The notes: generated from the sequence alone by a model not told the origin. 64,000 nt of DNA from Yoonia vestfoldensis (GCF_002158905.1 NZ_CP021431.1:682001-746000), one strand, 5' to 3'; numbered from the stretch's first letter, positions 52,539 through 62,436 are shown. Numbers and translations are program-made.

Positions 52539-55500
52539 ATGAACGACACAAGTGAGCCTATGCGTACCCAATTCAAAAACCGGTTTTTTTCCCTTGGGAG
52601 CCTCAAAAACACCTTGTCGGCTGGTGCGCAACAAGCGCAGATCAAGTCATCCAAGGAGGCTCATCAATCCATTGCGCGCAGCTTAACGGCTGTCTCGTTA
52701 TTGCCATTGGCGGCTTGTGGCAGTGACTCAGACGACCCAACTCCGCAGCCGCCTGCAGACAAATTAGTAACCCAGGCTTTCGCCGTCGTTGAGACCTCGC
52801 CAGGCCTATGGCAAGTGGCGTCTAACTTTGGAGCGGTAGACATCACCCGCTCTGAAGCCAATCAAGGCCAGGCCACATTTACAGCGGCTCAATCAAGCAC
52901 TGCCGCAACAGCTGCTCTTGAAGCGATCACTCAATTACAGGTGGACAGCGCAACATCACTTGATGTGGCGATTGCGGATCAGCAAACTGGTGCCGGCTTC
53001 AAACTCATTGGTAGTGGCGATGTAACTTTTACATCCGCAGCGCTGAGAGATGGTTTTGAAGACAACACGTCGGCTTTACTCAATGTAGAGCTGACAGGCG
53101 GCGATTTGATGTTTGATTTGCCGTCGGATGATAATGACACTTTAACACTGCTTACGGGCTCTACGATTACGTTGAATGGTGGGCGCCTCATCATTGATGA
53201 TGGCACTGTAGATGCCTCCGCCGCAATTGTATCTGGTGTCACGCGCAGTGATGGTATCGTGCTGAACTCCAAGCTTGTGCTCACCGCTAGCCAAGCCAAA
53301 GAGCTGACAGACGCTGGTGTGTCGATTACGCGTGGCGAGACGGATGATCCGATTGAGGCTGAAGAGGTCTCTGTCGTTGAAATCATTGTAAAATCAGCTG
53401 AAGACATCGAAGCATTAGAAGAGCTGGCTTCTGGCAACGGGGAACGTCTTGGACTGTTGGTTGCGCAAAACACACGTGGTGAAACACCCAACCTCGCGAT
53501 CGCGGTTGATCAGCAGTTCGAACAGGCAGAAGAAAATGCCAACGCTGTTGAGCGTGTCTTCGAAGTACTCGAAACAAAGAAGGAAGTGATTGAGCAAGCA
53601 ACAGGTCGCTCGGAGGCCAATGGGACACTCACACTTCCAAAACGTGGTAACAACGGGTCTTCTGATGAAGATACCGAAACTGGTGGCGGCACCACATCGA
53701 CAACACCTGCCACGCCCTCTGGCCCGACGGCACAAGAAATTGCCAATAGCAAGGCAGAGGGTATAGGCGGTTTTGACGGCACAGGTGACGCGCCAACCGG
53801 TCAAGACTATGAAGATGCGGGCATTCCCGGTGCTGGCGACTGGGGCAAGGAAGTCGCGGAGGCCGTCAATGAAGCCATTGCAGGCAAGGCTGGTAAAGGT
53901 AGCGGGCAAGGCGGCAAGCTCACTGCGGAAGAAGTGCGCGACACGGCAAAAGCTGTAGAAAAAATCAATGAGGCGGGCGGCGCAGGAAAAGACAGCCCGA
54001 CGGCAGAAGATTATGAAGATGCTGGCGTCACTGGGGTGACCGAGGGCAATGTAGATGGCGTCAATGAGATAGTCGAAAATAGCAGTGATAAAGGGCTCAC
54101 GCCTACTGAGCTGCAAGGCATTGTTGACGCACTAAACAAGATCAATGCGTACGACGGCACCAATGTCGCACCAACAATTGCAGATTATCGGACAGTTGAC
54201 GTTGCAAACGTCACAGAGGCCCTTTTGGGAGCGATGAACGCGCGTGTTGCCGCGAGTGCGAACGACAATCTCAAACCCTCTGACCTTACAACGATTATTG
54301 GCGAGATCGCTGCGGCGTCGACTAAGATAAATGGCTATACTGGGACAGGCGCAGCACCTGTGACCGCAGATTACGAAGCATTGAGCATTACCGGTGTAAC
54401 AGCAGAAAATGTAGCCGCTGTGAATGCAATGATTGCGGGCGATGCCAAAGCCGATAAAACGCCTGAAGAATTGCAAACTCTTGCGTCGCAAGCAGCCGAT
54501 ATTAGCGCACGGATCAATGCATATGCTGGTGGGTCAGAACGCGCGCCGTCCCTGCTAGATTATAGTGATATCGGTATTACCGGTGCGAGCGACGCAGCAG
54601 ATTTAGCCGTTCTTAATGCAGCGGTGGCAGCAAGCAGCGATGATAATCTTACACCAGCTGAGCTGCAAACATTGGCTGATGCCGCATTTGCCGCGGCCGA
54701 TAAAATTGAGGCATATGATGGTACTAACTCTGCGCCCGCTGCAGAGGACTACGCACTTCTTGGGATCACGGGAATAGGAACTGGATCAGGTCAAGTGGAT
54801 CTGGCGACGGTAAATGGGGAGGTGGCCAATAAAGCGTCCTACACCCCCGACATCATCCAGACTTTGGTCAACAAAGCGAACACAGCAATCTCGAAAATAC
54901 AAGGTTATGCAGGTGGCATTGAGCAAGTGCCCACAGAAGCTGATTACGATGCTTTGCTTGCAGATGACACGCTTGTTACAAGTAGCAATGTAGATCTAGT
55001 CAACGCAGCAATTGCTGCGAACGGGACCACCACCATCGATGCCGCTGGTGTGGAGACCATAGCCAAAGACGCGATAGCGTCGGCGGGGGTCATTAATGCT
55101 TACGCAGCCGATGCAACGAACACTGCGCCCTCACAGAGTGATTATGACAATCTTGGCATCACGGGTGTAACGACTGCCGACACGCTGGCTGCGGCAAATG
55201 CAGGGCTAGCCGATTACAGCATCACGGCGCTTAGCGTGGCCCACATGCAAACGCGTGTGGATGAAGCACTGCAATCGCAATCTACCATTAATCTCTATGC
55301 AGGTGGCGGTATTTTTGCACCGACGCAGGCTGACTATACCACGCTTGGTGTGAGTGGTATCGATAACGCGACCAAGCTTGGCTACGTAAATGCGGCGGTG
55401 GCTGAAGCGCGAGACGACTCCCTTGTTCCATCCGAGATGCAGACGATCGCGGATGCAGCAATTAAACTTAACCTCTTTGATGGCCAAACTGCTGTGCCAA

Positions 55501-58427
55501 CGCCAGCAGATTATCTCGCGCTTGGGGTAGGCGGGGTGACAACGGCAACAATCAACGCTGTGAACGCAGCGCTTGCCGATAGCACAGATGCATTACTGAC
55601 GCCTACCGAGATCCAAGCTATCGTTGCAGAGTCGGCCCTGACCATCATCAGCGTCACTGCCCCATCTGCTGGCGGCTATGTGACAGGTGACACGCTCACA
55701 TTTACCGTCAACACATCCAACCCAACCTCGGTAAACACATCTGATGGGACGCCACGTCTTGAGCTGACCATAGGCAGTAACACTGAGTATGCTACCTTCG
55801 TAAGTGGCAGTGGCACAACCGGTCTGACCTTCAGCTACACTGTTAAGGCAAATGATGCTGACAGTGATGGCATTGAGGTAAATAGCCTAGCAGCCAACGG
55901 TGGCACCCTCAAAGATGCAGCGGGTAATAATCTCAATACAACCCTTAGCGCGATCAGTGATACATCCGCTGTCTTTATCGACACCCAAGCGCCAACAGCC
56001 ACCATGAGTGCGGGTCAGGTTGCATCGGCAACTGGCACTATCACTGTTCAAAGTAACGAAGTTGGTACTGCCTATTTGGTTGAGAGCAGTGAAACAGTTA
56101 CGACAGTCGCTGAGATCACAGCCCTTGCTGATGCAAAATTTAACAGCGCCCCGATCACTGCTGCCAACACAGACACGCAGATTGCAGTCAGTGGCTTGGG
56201 GAGTGGAACCTACAAGCTCTATGTAGCCGATGCTGCGGGCAATCTCTCTGCTGGAACTGCACAGACCGCCACCCTCGACACAACCGCGCCCGCTGCACCG
56301 GCATCTTTGTTAGAGCCAGACACCTCAATTCTTGCAGACGGGTATTGGAATGACAGCGAAGCTTCGGCCACCTTGCGTGTCAGTCTGCCAACATCTGGGG
56401 AGCTTGCCGTAGCTGGAGACACTGTAGAGCTATTGTTGGACAGTGGATCTTTTGCGACCGCAAAAACCGCGACACTCGGCGCAGGCGATATCACAAACGG
56501 CTACGTAGACTTCACTGTGGCCAAGGCTGATATGGGGTCGGATGGCAGCAAAACCCTCACCGCTACCATCACAGATGCGGCGGGCAACACCAGTTCCGCA
56601 AGCAGCGGTCTTACAACAAACCTCGACACAACCGCGCCTACAACACCTACTGTAGATAGTCTGACTGCAAGCACGCTGACCCCCACGATCACGGGTACAG
56701 CACCCATAGGCACAGGAGAAAGCCTCACAGTCATTGTAGGTGGCGCGACCTATGACGAGGTCGCTGTGAACGGCGGCACGTGGAGCATCGATCTGAGCAC
56801 AGCTAGCGCTGATAGCGGCACGCTAAGTTTGGCAGATGGAAACACATATGACGTGCAGGCCACCGTTACAGATGCGGCAGGAAATAGCTCAGACGACACC
56901 TCAACTGACGAGCTCAGTGTGATCATGATAAAACAAGTTATTGATTTGGGATCAGGAAAAGGCCAGCTCATATCCCCCTATCAGCTCAATGATAATGGCA
57001 CGACTAGAGTATTCTATGTTTGGGATGCTGATAATGATGGGAATATTGATGGCGATGACGCGATCAATAGTGGTGAACTAGCCTCTTTAACAGGTGTTTT
57101 TGGTACAGCACCGCTAAAAGGCTTTTACACTTTCAATTCTACAACATTCCAAGTCCCAACCTTAACAACAATGCAGGACATCGCCACAGACAGTGGTAGC
57201 GGAATGCCCGCTGCTAATTGGTTTAATATTCGATACTACTATGAAATGGATGCATTTGTAAAAAACACAAGCGGGCACTATCAGGGTATTGGTCTTACCG
57301 ATGGAACATTAGGGCACACGAGCACCGGTTTAGCATATGTGTTTGAGGTTGACCCTTTTATACCTGTCGCTCCCAATCTGACCCAAAATGGATCTGAGCT
57401 TACGGCAACCGGTGAGGCTGGCGCCACACTGACACTGTTTGATGGTTCCACCGACATCACAACAAAGTTTAACATCGTTGAAAATAGTGGAACCTATTTC
57501 GCAACTGCCAAAGCTGGGGAGTTTGATGGAACCGAAACCCTGTCGATAACGGCGATACTGACCGATGCATTCGGGAATGAAAGCGAAGCGTCGTCAGCTG
57601 TTACTGGGGCTATTGATACAACGGGACCCGGAGTGGAAAGCGTGACGTTTTCCAAGCCAGCAGATAACTTTTTTACCACGGATGACACTATCGAAATATC
57701 AGCCAAGTTCGAGGATGATGTTACGGTAAATGCGTCAAACTCAAAGCTACTTCTGGAGATTGACGACAATGATGCAGCAAGCCCGGATACGGCCGAGGCG
57801 TCATTTTCGAGCTTTGATGCAGATAGTAACACAATCATTTATCAATACATTGTGCAACCTGGTGATCTGGACGCGGATGGCATTACCGCTACCGAGATTA
57901 CGCTTGCTAATGGTGAGACTATTACAGGCGGTGGTCTTGCCGCAGATTTAACGTTTACATCGATCTCCGATAGCGATGCAGTAGTAAATGTCATCGATCT
58001 CGGTGAAGGCCGAGGCAACTTGATCGAGCCTATTTCTATGAACGGGTCCACGTTTTTCTTTTGGGACAAGAATGGAGACGGTGTGTCTGACACTAACGAC
58101 CGAGCTGATTTGGCTGATGCTATATCTGCTGGTGTGATAGGGAACAATTTTGTGGGAAGCTTTGCGGGATCATCAAGCGAAGATTATAAAATACCGTCGG
58201 CTACGACTCTTGAAGCTGTTTTTGGTGGTGGCAACTCTGATATCAAAAATGCTTTCGTTGATGAGTATTCGTTGTGGCAGGCAAATGACATTTACTACTC
58301 TCAAACGGAGTCTAGCAGTGCGGGCAAGTACAAGGCCTATAAGCTTTACAGTGACACGTCATATTCATATGCCGCAGATAGCTCGCCCTCGACGCAACAG
58401 CTGGCAATCATAGTTGAGCTTCTTTGA
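52539..58427 (+). CDS. Giant repetitive surface protein with lipobox (1962 aa)
   Basis: N-terminal ~45 residues with charged helix, then SLTAVSLLPLAACGSDSDD, a lipobox-like LAAC at about residue 59-62. About ten copies of a 60-70 residue unit (about 407-1030; consensus INAYDGT..AP...DY..LGITGVT, then AVNAA.A, LTP.ELQT). Ig/cadherin-like modules (about 1035-1460 and 1610-1815) with DTTAP linkers. A domain VIDLG.G.G.LI.P...F..WD...DG occurs twice, at about 1466 and at 1820 to the end, each with a DxDxDG-like Ca-binding loop. Likely adhesin; no secretion genes nearby. The start could also be Met at 52560. Confidence 0.9.
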   Translation: MNDTSEPMRTQFKNRFFSLGSLKNTLSAGAQQAQIKSSKEAHQSIARSLTAVSLLPLAACGSDSDDPTPQPPADKLVTQAFAVVETSPGLWQVASNFGAVDITRSEANQGQATFTAAQSSTAATAALEAITQLQVDSATSLDVAIADQQTGAGFKLIGSGDVTFTSAALRDGFEDNTSALLNVELTGGDLMFDLPSDDNDTLTLLTGSTITLNGGRLIIDDGTVDASAAIVSGVTRSDGIVLNSKLVLTASQAKELTDAGVSITRGETDDPIEAEEVSVVEIIVKSAEDIEALEELASGNGERLGLLVAQNTRGETPNLAIAVDQQFEQAEENANAVERVFEVLETKKEVIEQATGRSEANGTLTLPKRGNNGSSDEDTETGGGTTSTTPATPSGPTAQEIANSKAEGIGGFDGTGDAPTGQDYEDAGIPGAGDWGKEVAEAVNEAIAGKAGKGSGQGGKLTAEEVRDTAKAVEKINEAGGAGKDSPTAEDYEDAGVTGVTEGNVDGVNEIVENSSDKGLTPTELQGIVDALNKINAYDGTNVAPTIADYRTVDVANVTEALLGAMNARVAASANDNLKPSDLTTIIGEIAAASTKINGYTGTGAAPVTADYEALSITGVTAENVAAVNAMIAGDAKADKTPEELQTLASQAADISARINAYAGGSERAPSLLDYSDIGITGASDAADLAVLNAAVAASSDDNLTPAELQTLADAAFAAADKIEAYDGTNSAPAAEDYALLGITGIGTGSGQVDLATVNGEVANKASYTPDIIQTLVNKANTAISKIQGYAGGIEQVPTEADYDALLADDTLVTSSNVDLVNAAIAANGTTTIDAAGVETIAKDAIASAGVINAYAADATNTAPSQSDYDNLGITGVTTADTLAAANAGLADYSITALSVAHMQTRVDEALQSQSTINLYAGGGIFAPTQADYTTLGVSGIDNATKLGYVNAAVAEARDDSLVPSEMQTIADAAIKLNLFDGQTAVPTPADYLALGVGGVTTATINAVNAALADSTDALLTPTEIQAIVAESALTIISVTAPSAGGYVTGDTLTFTVNTSNPTSVNTSDGTPRLELTIGSNTEYATFVSGSGTTGLTFSYTVKANDADSDGIEVNSLAANGGTLKDAAGNNLNTTLSAISDTSAVFIDTQAPTATMSAGQVASATGTITVQSNEVGTAYLVESSETVTTVAEITALADAKFNSAPITAANTDTQIAVSGLGSGTYKLYVADAAGNLSAGTAQTATLDTTAPAAPASLLEPDTSILADGYWNDSEASATLRVSLPTSGELAVAGDTVELLLDSGSFATAKTATLGAGDITNGYVDFTVAKADMGSDGSKTLTATITDAAGNTSSASSGLTTNLDTTAPTTPTVDSLTASTLTPTITGTAPIGTGESLTVIVGGATYDEVAVNGGTWSIDLSTASADSGTLSLADGNTYDVQATVTDAAGNSSDDTSTDELSVIMIKQVIDLGSGKGQLISPYQLNDNGTTRVFYVWDADNDGNIDGDDAINSGELASLTGVFGTAPLKGFYTFNSTTFQVPTLTTMQDIATDSGSGMPAANWFNIRYYYEMDAFVKNTSGHYQGIGLTDGTLGHTSTGLAYVFEVDPFIPVAPNLTQNGSELTATGEAGATLTLFDGSTDITTKFNIVENSGTYFATAKAGEFDGTETLSITAILTDAFGNESEASSAVTGAIDTTGPGVESVTFSKPADNFFTTDDTIEISAKFEDDVTVNASNSKLLLEIDDNDAASPDTAEASFSSFDADSNTIIYQYIVQPGDLDADGITATEITLANGETITGGGLAADLTFTSISDSDAVVNVIDLGEGRGNLIEPISMNGSTFFFWDKNGDGVSDTNDRADLADAISAGVIGNNFVGSFAGSSSEDYKIPSATTLEAVFGGGNSDIKNAFVDEYSLWQANDIYYSQTESSSAGKYKAYKLYSDTSYSYAADSSPSTQQLAIIVELL

Positions 58428-58473
58428 CTAATATCCTTACTTGTCAGTCATCGAATAATTTGAAGCAGCCGGC

Positions 58474-58833
58474 ATGATTAACGATTGCAACAAGCAAATT
58501 TTAATTAATCTGTGTAGAAACGGCGCGCTGACTGCTTGCAATTATCGGAGATTAGGGAACCTTGATATTTATAATAAAAGAAGCAACAAAGATTTAATGA
58601 CAAGCCGTAGGAGCAAAAAACCACGAATAGAGATAAAGATTCTAGATTTTGTTATTAATGCTCCAGCTAGATCAAGGTTTTGCTACAGTCAGTCTGAAAC
58701 TAATACTTCTTGGTTATTGGTGGAATTCGTCGATCAGCTTTATAGGCTTGGCTACGTACACAAGGAGCAGCAGAAATGCGCAGTTGGGCGCAATCATTAC
58801 TTTATAGTAAGAACGCTGAAGCCGTTGGATTAA
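58474..58833 (+). CDS. Hypothetical protein (119 aa), low GC
   Basis: Starts MINDCNKQILINLCRNGALT and ends HYFIVRTLKPLD. Basic, AT-rich codons, with a possible HTH-like segment (QLYRLGYVHKEQQKCAVGRN). No good Shine-Dalgarno is visible. It may be a small regulator or a decayed recombination directionality factor near attR, but no motif shows this. Confidence 0.4.
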   Translation: MINDCNKQILINLCRNGALTACNYRRLGNLDIYNKRSNKDLMTSRRSKKPRIEIKILDFVINAPARSRFCYSQSETNTSWLLVEFVDQLYRLGYVHKEQQKCAVGRNHYFIVRTLKPLD

Positions 58834-59235
58834 ATCGTTCAAGTCAGTTGTGATGTGATCATCCTGAGAGGATATATCTCTTTTTTGATGAGTTCTCATA
58901 ATGGTAGGCAAGTGAAAAACTCCAATATTCTAACCAGAATTTTTCGAGTGACATTCGGTCTGACGATAAGTTCGTCTCAATAGGCCCGCTGAACAAGCAT
59001 TTTTCGTCGTCAGCGCCGTGTGCAGTCGCGCAGACAGTGGGAACAAGGCGGTTCAAGCCGCGCAGCCGTCGTTTTAATGCTTTAAATAGCCCTGATTTCA
59101 TTGTGACATTTCATGGTGTTGAACACATCAAAACTGAATAAAGTTATGTAAACGGATTTACGCGTTTTGATACACACCAGCAATTCATTGAAGTAAAACT
59201 ATTAAAAATCAATAACTTAAGTAAGAGTATATTAT
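58834..59235. other. AT-rich right end of the island
   Basis: 402 bases up to attR without a gene I can support. An 80-codon minus-strand frame at 58859-59101 has no ribosome binding site. It contains GGTGTTGAACA (59115-59125) and ATACACAC (59170-59177), both shared with the left end. The last 60 bases before attR are mostly A/T. Confidence 0.5.
59115..59177. promoter_or_regulatory. Candidate right arm-type recombinase sites
   Basis: GGTGTTGAACA and ATACACAC, matching the left-end motifs at 39441 and 39393-39420. They lie 111 to 59 bases from attR. Confidence 0.5.
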
Positions 59236-59279
59236 TTGCAAATCCGTGTAGACCGGTTCGATTCCGGTACTCGCCTCCA
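59236..59279 (+). repeat. attR, right 44-bp attachment repeat
   Basis: Perfect copy of 39306-39349 (3' half of tRNA-Cys, anticodon loop to CCA). No tRNA 5' half precedes it, so this is a tRNA fragment, not a second gene. Confidence 0.95.
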
Positions 59280-59384
59280 TCTAAACTTGGATGAATGACC
59301 TGACGGGCTGTGCCACGGCACGGATGCCCCGCCATGTCCTGCGCCGCTGTTTCGGTCGGATTCAGATTTATGGGATGGTAGGGT

Positions 59385-59478
59385 GAGAGGTTGGACAACG
59401 ACCCAAGTGGGGCTCGTTATGGCTGCTTCCTTCCGGACCTGACCAGGTTGGCGAGGCACTCGCCCGCGCCAACCTCTC
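59385..59478 (-). ncRNA. ffs: SRP RNA (4.5S, bacterial small type)
   Basis: On the minus strand: a terminal stem GAGAGGTTGG with CCAACCTCTC, and the conserved SRP54-binding loop GGTCAGGTCCGGAAGGAAGC then AGCC. The ~94-base length and these loops match the alphaproteobacterial 4.5S RNA. It scaffolds Ffh for co-translational targeting of membrane proteins. Confidence 0.93.
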
Positions 59479-59518
59479 AAGCCACCACATAAGACAAGAC
59501 CCGGCCAAGTGCAAGATG

Positions 59519-61375
59519 TCAGAGCGCCAGGCGGTACCGCGTGAAACCGTCACCCTGTGCCTCGGCCGCGCGCATGCGCGCGCTCAGGTGATGCCTGCCT
59601 TCGGGGGCAGAGATGAAATCGGCGAATGTCTTGGCCAGCGGCGCAAAGCGCCACGATTGCGGGACCCGCGTTTCAATCACGGCTTGGCGCTGCACGGCTT
59701 GTGTCAGGATGTCGCGGATCGGCTGGTCGGGCATGGCCAGTACATCCTGCATCGGGATCGCGGGGAAACCGCCGCCGCCAAAGGCGCGATAGCTATTGGC
59801 GACAACCGCGAAACATTGGTCTGGCCGGACCTTTTTGCCATGATAGCGCAGATTGGTGATCCGGGCGGCTTGTGGCGCGACAATGCGGCCTGTCGCATCA
59901 TGCCGGGGCGGTTGTGTCAGGTCGATTGCATAGCTCAGCCCGTGAAACGCATCAAAGACATAGCCAGCGAAAGCGGGGTTCAGTAAAGGTTGGTCCGCCC
60001 TGCCGGGGGCGATCTGATGATAGCCTGACACCGCCTGTTCTAGCCAATCCTGCAAGTCTGCGCCGCTGCGCCGGGCGATCACCGGCGTGTCGGCATAAGG
60101 ATAGATTGCGCAGATATCGCGGCGCGTGATCGGCCCCGGCGGGATGGAAACGTAACATGCCGGCCCGTCCAAGCCCCCCGAGCGGACCGGCGATACTGCT
60201 GCGATGATCGGCAATCCACCATCCGGCAGGATCGATTCGGCATAGGCGATCAGCGCCTGCCCAAGGAGATAGCCGGGCAAATCGGGGCTGATGCGTGCGA
60301 AATAACTGTGGATCGGCACCGATGTGCGGGCGATGGGCTGCCTGATCTGCCGCAATGTCGCCTGATGGGCCTTTTGCACGGCTGCCAAGATCTTTTGGCT
60401 GACCTCGCTGACCGTGCGGGCGGGGGCGGCGGGCAGGACCGCGCTTGCATGGTCGGTGACATGCCAGCCATCCGCAGCGCGGCGCAGCCTCAGGGTGATC
60501 TTTCCCAATGCCTGCCCGTGAAAGCCTGCGCCGACCGCCGGTTTGCCGTGGATCCGCCCGGCGACCGGATCGACAAAAGGCGTGGCCGGATGTGCGGCCC
60601 CCGGAAAGACCTGATGGGTATGGCCGGTCAGGATCGCATCAATGCCCGGCACCGCCGCCAGCGGCACGGCGGCATTTTCCATACCGTCACGATGGTCTGC
60701 CGCACCGATGCCTGCGTGACACAGGGCGATGATGATATCCGCCCCGGCGGCCTTGATCTGCGGCACGATGTCTTGCGCTGCCGCGACGATATCGCAAGTG
60801 GCGATCGTATCGCCCAGCTTGACCCGGTCCCACCGGGTGACCTGGGGTGGCACGAAGCCGACAACGCCGATCCGCAGGGGATGGTCGCGGCCATCATCAC
60901 AGCGGATCACCCGGTCGAGCAGGGCAAAGCGCCGCGCGATTGGCGGCTGATCGCGCCAGTCGATATTGGCACAGACCACCGGGCAAGAGGCATCCCGCAG
61001 AACCTGTCGCAGAAACGCCAGCCCGTAATTGAATTCATGATTGCCAAGCGTGATCGCATCATAGCCCAGCGCCGCAAAGGCCGCCATCATCGGATGCGCT
61101 GTGCCCGCCATGCCCGCCTGCGCCAAAGTATCGGCCAGCGGATTGCCTTGCAGGAAGTCACCATTGTCGAAAAGCAGCGTCAGCGCCGAAGGATCGGCCC
61201 GCAAAGCGGTGATCTGGTCTGCCAGCTGCACCAGCCCTCCGGTCGGCTCGGCGCGGTCGGCAAAGTAATCATAAGGCAGGATCCGCATATGCAGATCGGT
61301 GGTCGCCAAAATGCGCAAAGTGCCGTGACAGGCGTTCTGCCTGCTTGCCGACGCTATAGACCCCCTCGTCACCAT
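59519..61375 (-). CDS. cpdB: 2',3'-cyclic-nucleotide 2'-phosphodiesterase / 3'-nucleotidase (CpdB-like)
   Basis: The 618 residues have an N-terminal metallophosphatase domain (about 20-290: ILATTDLHMRILPYDYFADR, FDNGDFLQGNPLADTLAQ, LGNHEFNYGLAF, LCHAGIGAADH, ILTGHTHQVFPG) and a 5'-nucleotidase C-terminal domain (about 340-560: YPYADTPVIARRSGADLQDW). All metal ligands (Asp/His, Asn, His, GHTH) are present. The usual CpdB is periplasmic, but the visible N-terminus lacks a signal peptide, so it may act in the cytoplasm, or the start is misplaced. Confidence 0.92.
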   Translation of the reverse strand: MVTRGSIASASRQNACHGTLRILATTDLHMRILPYDYFADRAEPTGGLVQLADQITALRADPSALTLLFDNGDFLQGNPLADTLAQAGMAGTAHPMMAAFAALGYDAITLGNHEFNYGLAFLRQVLRDASCPVVCANIDWRDQPPIARRFALLDRVIRCDDGRDHPLRIGVVGFVPPQVTRWDRVKLGDTIATCDIVAAAQDIVPQIKAAGADIIIALCHAGIGAADHRDGMENAAVPLAAVPGIDAILTGHTHQVFPGAAHPATPFVDPVAGRIHGKPAVGAGFHGQALGKITLRLRRAADGWHVTDHASAVLPAAPARTVSEVSQKILAAVQKAHQATLRQIRQPIARTSVPIHSYFARISPDLPGYLLGQALIAYAESILPDGGLPIIAAVSPVRSGGLDGPACYVSIPPGPITRRDICAIYPYADTPVIARRSGADLQDWLEQAVSGYHQIAPGRADQPLLNPAFAGYVFDAFHGLSYAIDLTQPPRHDATGRIVAPQAARITNLRYHGKKVRPDQCFAVVANSYRAFGGGGFPAIPMQDVLAMPDQPIRDILTQAVQRQAVIETRVPQSWRFAPLAKTFADFISAPEGRHHLSARMRAAEAQGDGFTRYRLAL

Positions 61376-61464
61376 GGCGCAACCATAGAGAGAAATTTTG
61401 TCATGGCCACAGCCTGCGGCCGGAAAAGTTTGAACTCTGCCCAGAGCCGTGTCATTTCGACCCG

Positions 61465-62436
61465 ATGATGATCTCTGAAACAGTCACTTTTGGCGGCTCT
61501 GGGCTGGACCGGGCAGCGCATTTGCGGGGCGATCCGGCGATGGCTATGGCGCAGGGCGGGGCGCGCGCGATCCTGCTGTGGCGCGGCAAGCCGATGGTGA
61601 TGGATGACGCTCTGGTGCAGGTGCCGCTGGATCATCCGGTGATGGCCGATACCGCGCCGGGGCTAATCTTGTTGGGGCGCGATGATGCCGGTCCGGTCTT
61701 TGCTGCGGATCTGTCGGGCTGGACGCCGCCCGATCTGGATATCACGCATCTGGACACATTCCTTGATCCTTCCGAGCAAAAGCATCCGGCCATGCCTGCA
61801 GATGCCGGTTTTTCCGAATTGCGCGCCATCATGACGCGGCTGACCCCGCGTGATGCCGAACTGGCGGTGACCGCCAAGGCGGTGCTGGGCTGGCACGAGA
61901 CGCATGGCTTTTGCGCCAGATGCGGCACGCAAAGCGTGATCGCGATGGCGGGCTGGCAGCGCGATTGCCCGGCCTGTGGCGCGCATCATTTCCCGCGCAC
62001 CGACCCTGTGGTCATCATGTTGATCACGCATGGCAATGATGTGCTGGTCGGCCGCTCGCCCGGCTGGCCCGAGGGCATGTATTCCCTGCTGGCCGGTTTC
62101 GTCGAACCCGGCGAGACGATCGAGGCCGCCGTGCGCCGCGAAGTGCTGGAAGAGGCGGGCATCCGCGTCGGGGCCGTGCGCTATCTGGCCAGCCAGCCCT
62201 GGCCGTTTCCGGCATCGCTGATGCTGGGCTGCGCCGGCGCGGCGCTGGACCAGGACCTGCGCATCGACCGCACCGAGATCGAGGATGCGCTTTGGGTCAG
62301 CCGCGAGGATATGGCGCTGTCTTTCGCGGGATTGCACCCAAGGCTCAAATCCGCGCGCAAAGGGGCGATCGCGCATTTCCTGATCGAAAACTGGCTGGCC
62401 GACCGCAGCTATGACGGGCCGGCCGACGCGTCTTGA
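61465..62436 (+). CDS. nudC: NAD(+) diphosphatase NudC
   Basis: Hydrolyses NAD(H) and can decap NAD-RNA. The 323 residues have the N-terminal domain, a zinc ribbon with four Cys (FCARCGTQSV and RDCPACGAHH, about 150-172), and the NUDIX box GFVEPGETIEAAVRREVLEE followed by AG (about 211-232), then the SQPWPFPASLM motif that marks NudC. Two ATGs (61465 and 61468) are possible starts. Confidence 0.96.
   Translation: MMISETVTFGGSGLDRAAHLRGDPAMAMAQGGARAILLWRGKPMVMDDALVQVPLDHPVMADTAPGLILLGRDDAGPVFAADLSGWTPPDLDITHLDTFLDPSEQKHPAMPADAGFSELRAIMTRLTPRDAELAVTAKAVLGWHETHGFCARCGTQSVIAMAGWQRDCPACGAHHFPRTDPVVIMLITHGNDVLVGRSPGWPEGMYSLLAGFVEPGETIEAAVRREVLEEAGIRVGAVRYLASQPWPFPASLMLGCAGAALDQDLRIDRTEIEDALWVSREDMALSFAGLHPRLKSARKGAIAHFLIENWLADRSYDGPADAS

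Larger units (their letters stand above)
39306..59279. mobile_element. ~20-kb genomic island integrated in tRNA-Cys
   Basis: Bounded by a perfect 44-bp direct repeat (39306-39349 and 59236-59279). The first gene inside is a tyrosine integrase. Genes within have lower GC and different codon use from both flanks, and most are hypothetical. No terminase, capsid, tail, type IV secretion or relaxase gene of a known type was recognised. The flanks (neuC to the left, SRP RNA to the right) are ordinary chromosome. Confidence 0.95.

Noticed and set aside
53415..54116. 233-codon minus-strand ORF inside the giant gene
   Set aside because: Cys/Phe/Arg-rich shadow of the Ala/Glu/Thr-rich repeat coding strand.
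51803..58427. Type I secretion operon for the giant protein
   Set aside because: No ABC transporter, membrane fusion protein or TolC-like gene, and no RTX repeats were found in the island.
58859..59101. 80-codon minus-strand ORF near attR
   Set aside because: No ribosome binding site, no motif, and it lies in the AT-rich island end with att-like motifs. I first considered an excisionase, but the sequence lacks an HTH.
59236..59279. A second tRNA-Cys gene
   Set aside because: Only the 3' half from the anticodon loop is present; the D arm and 5' acceptor strand are missing, so it is attR.
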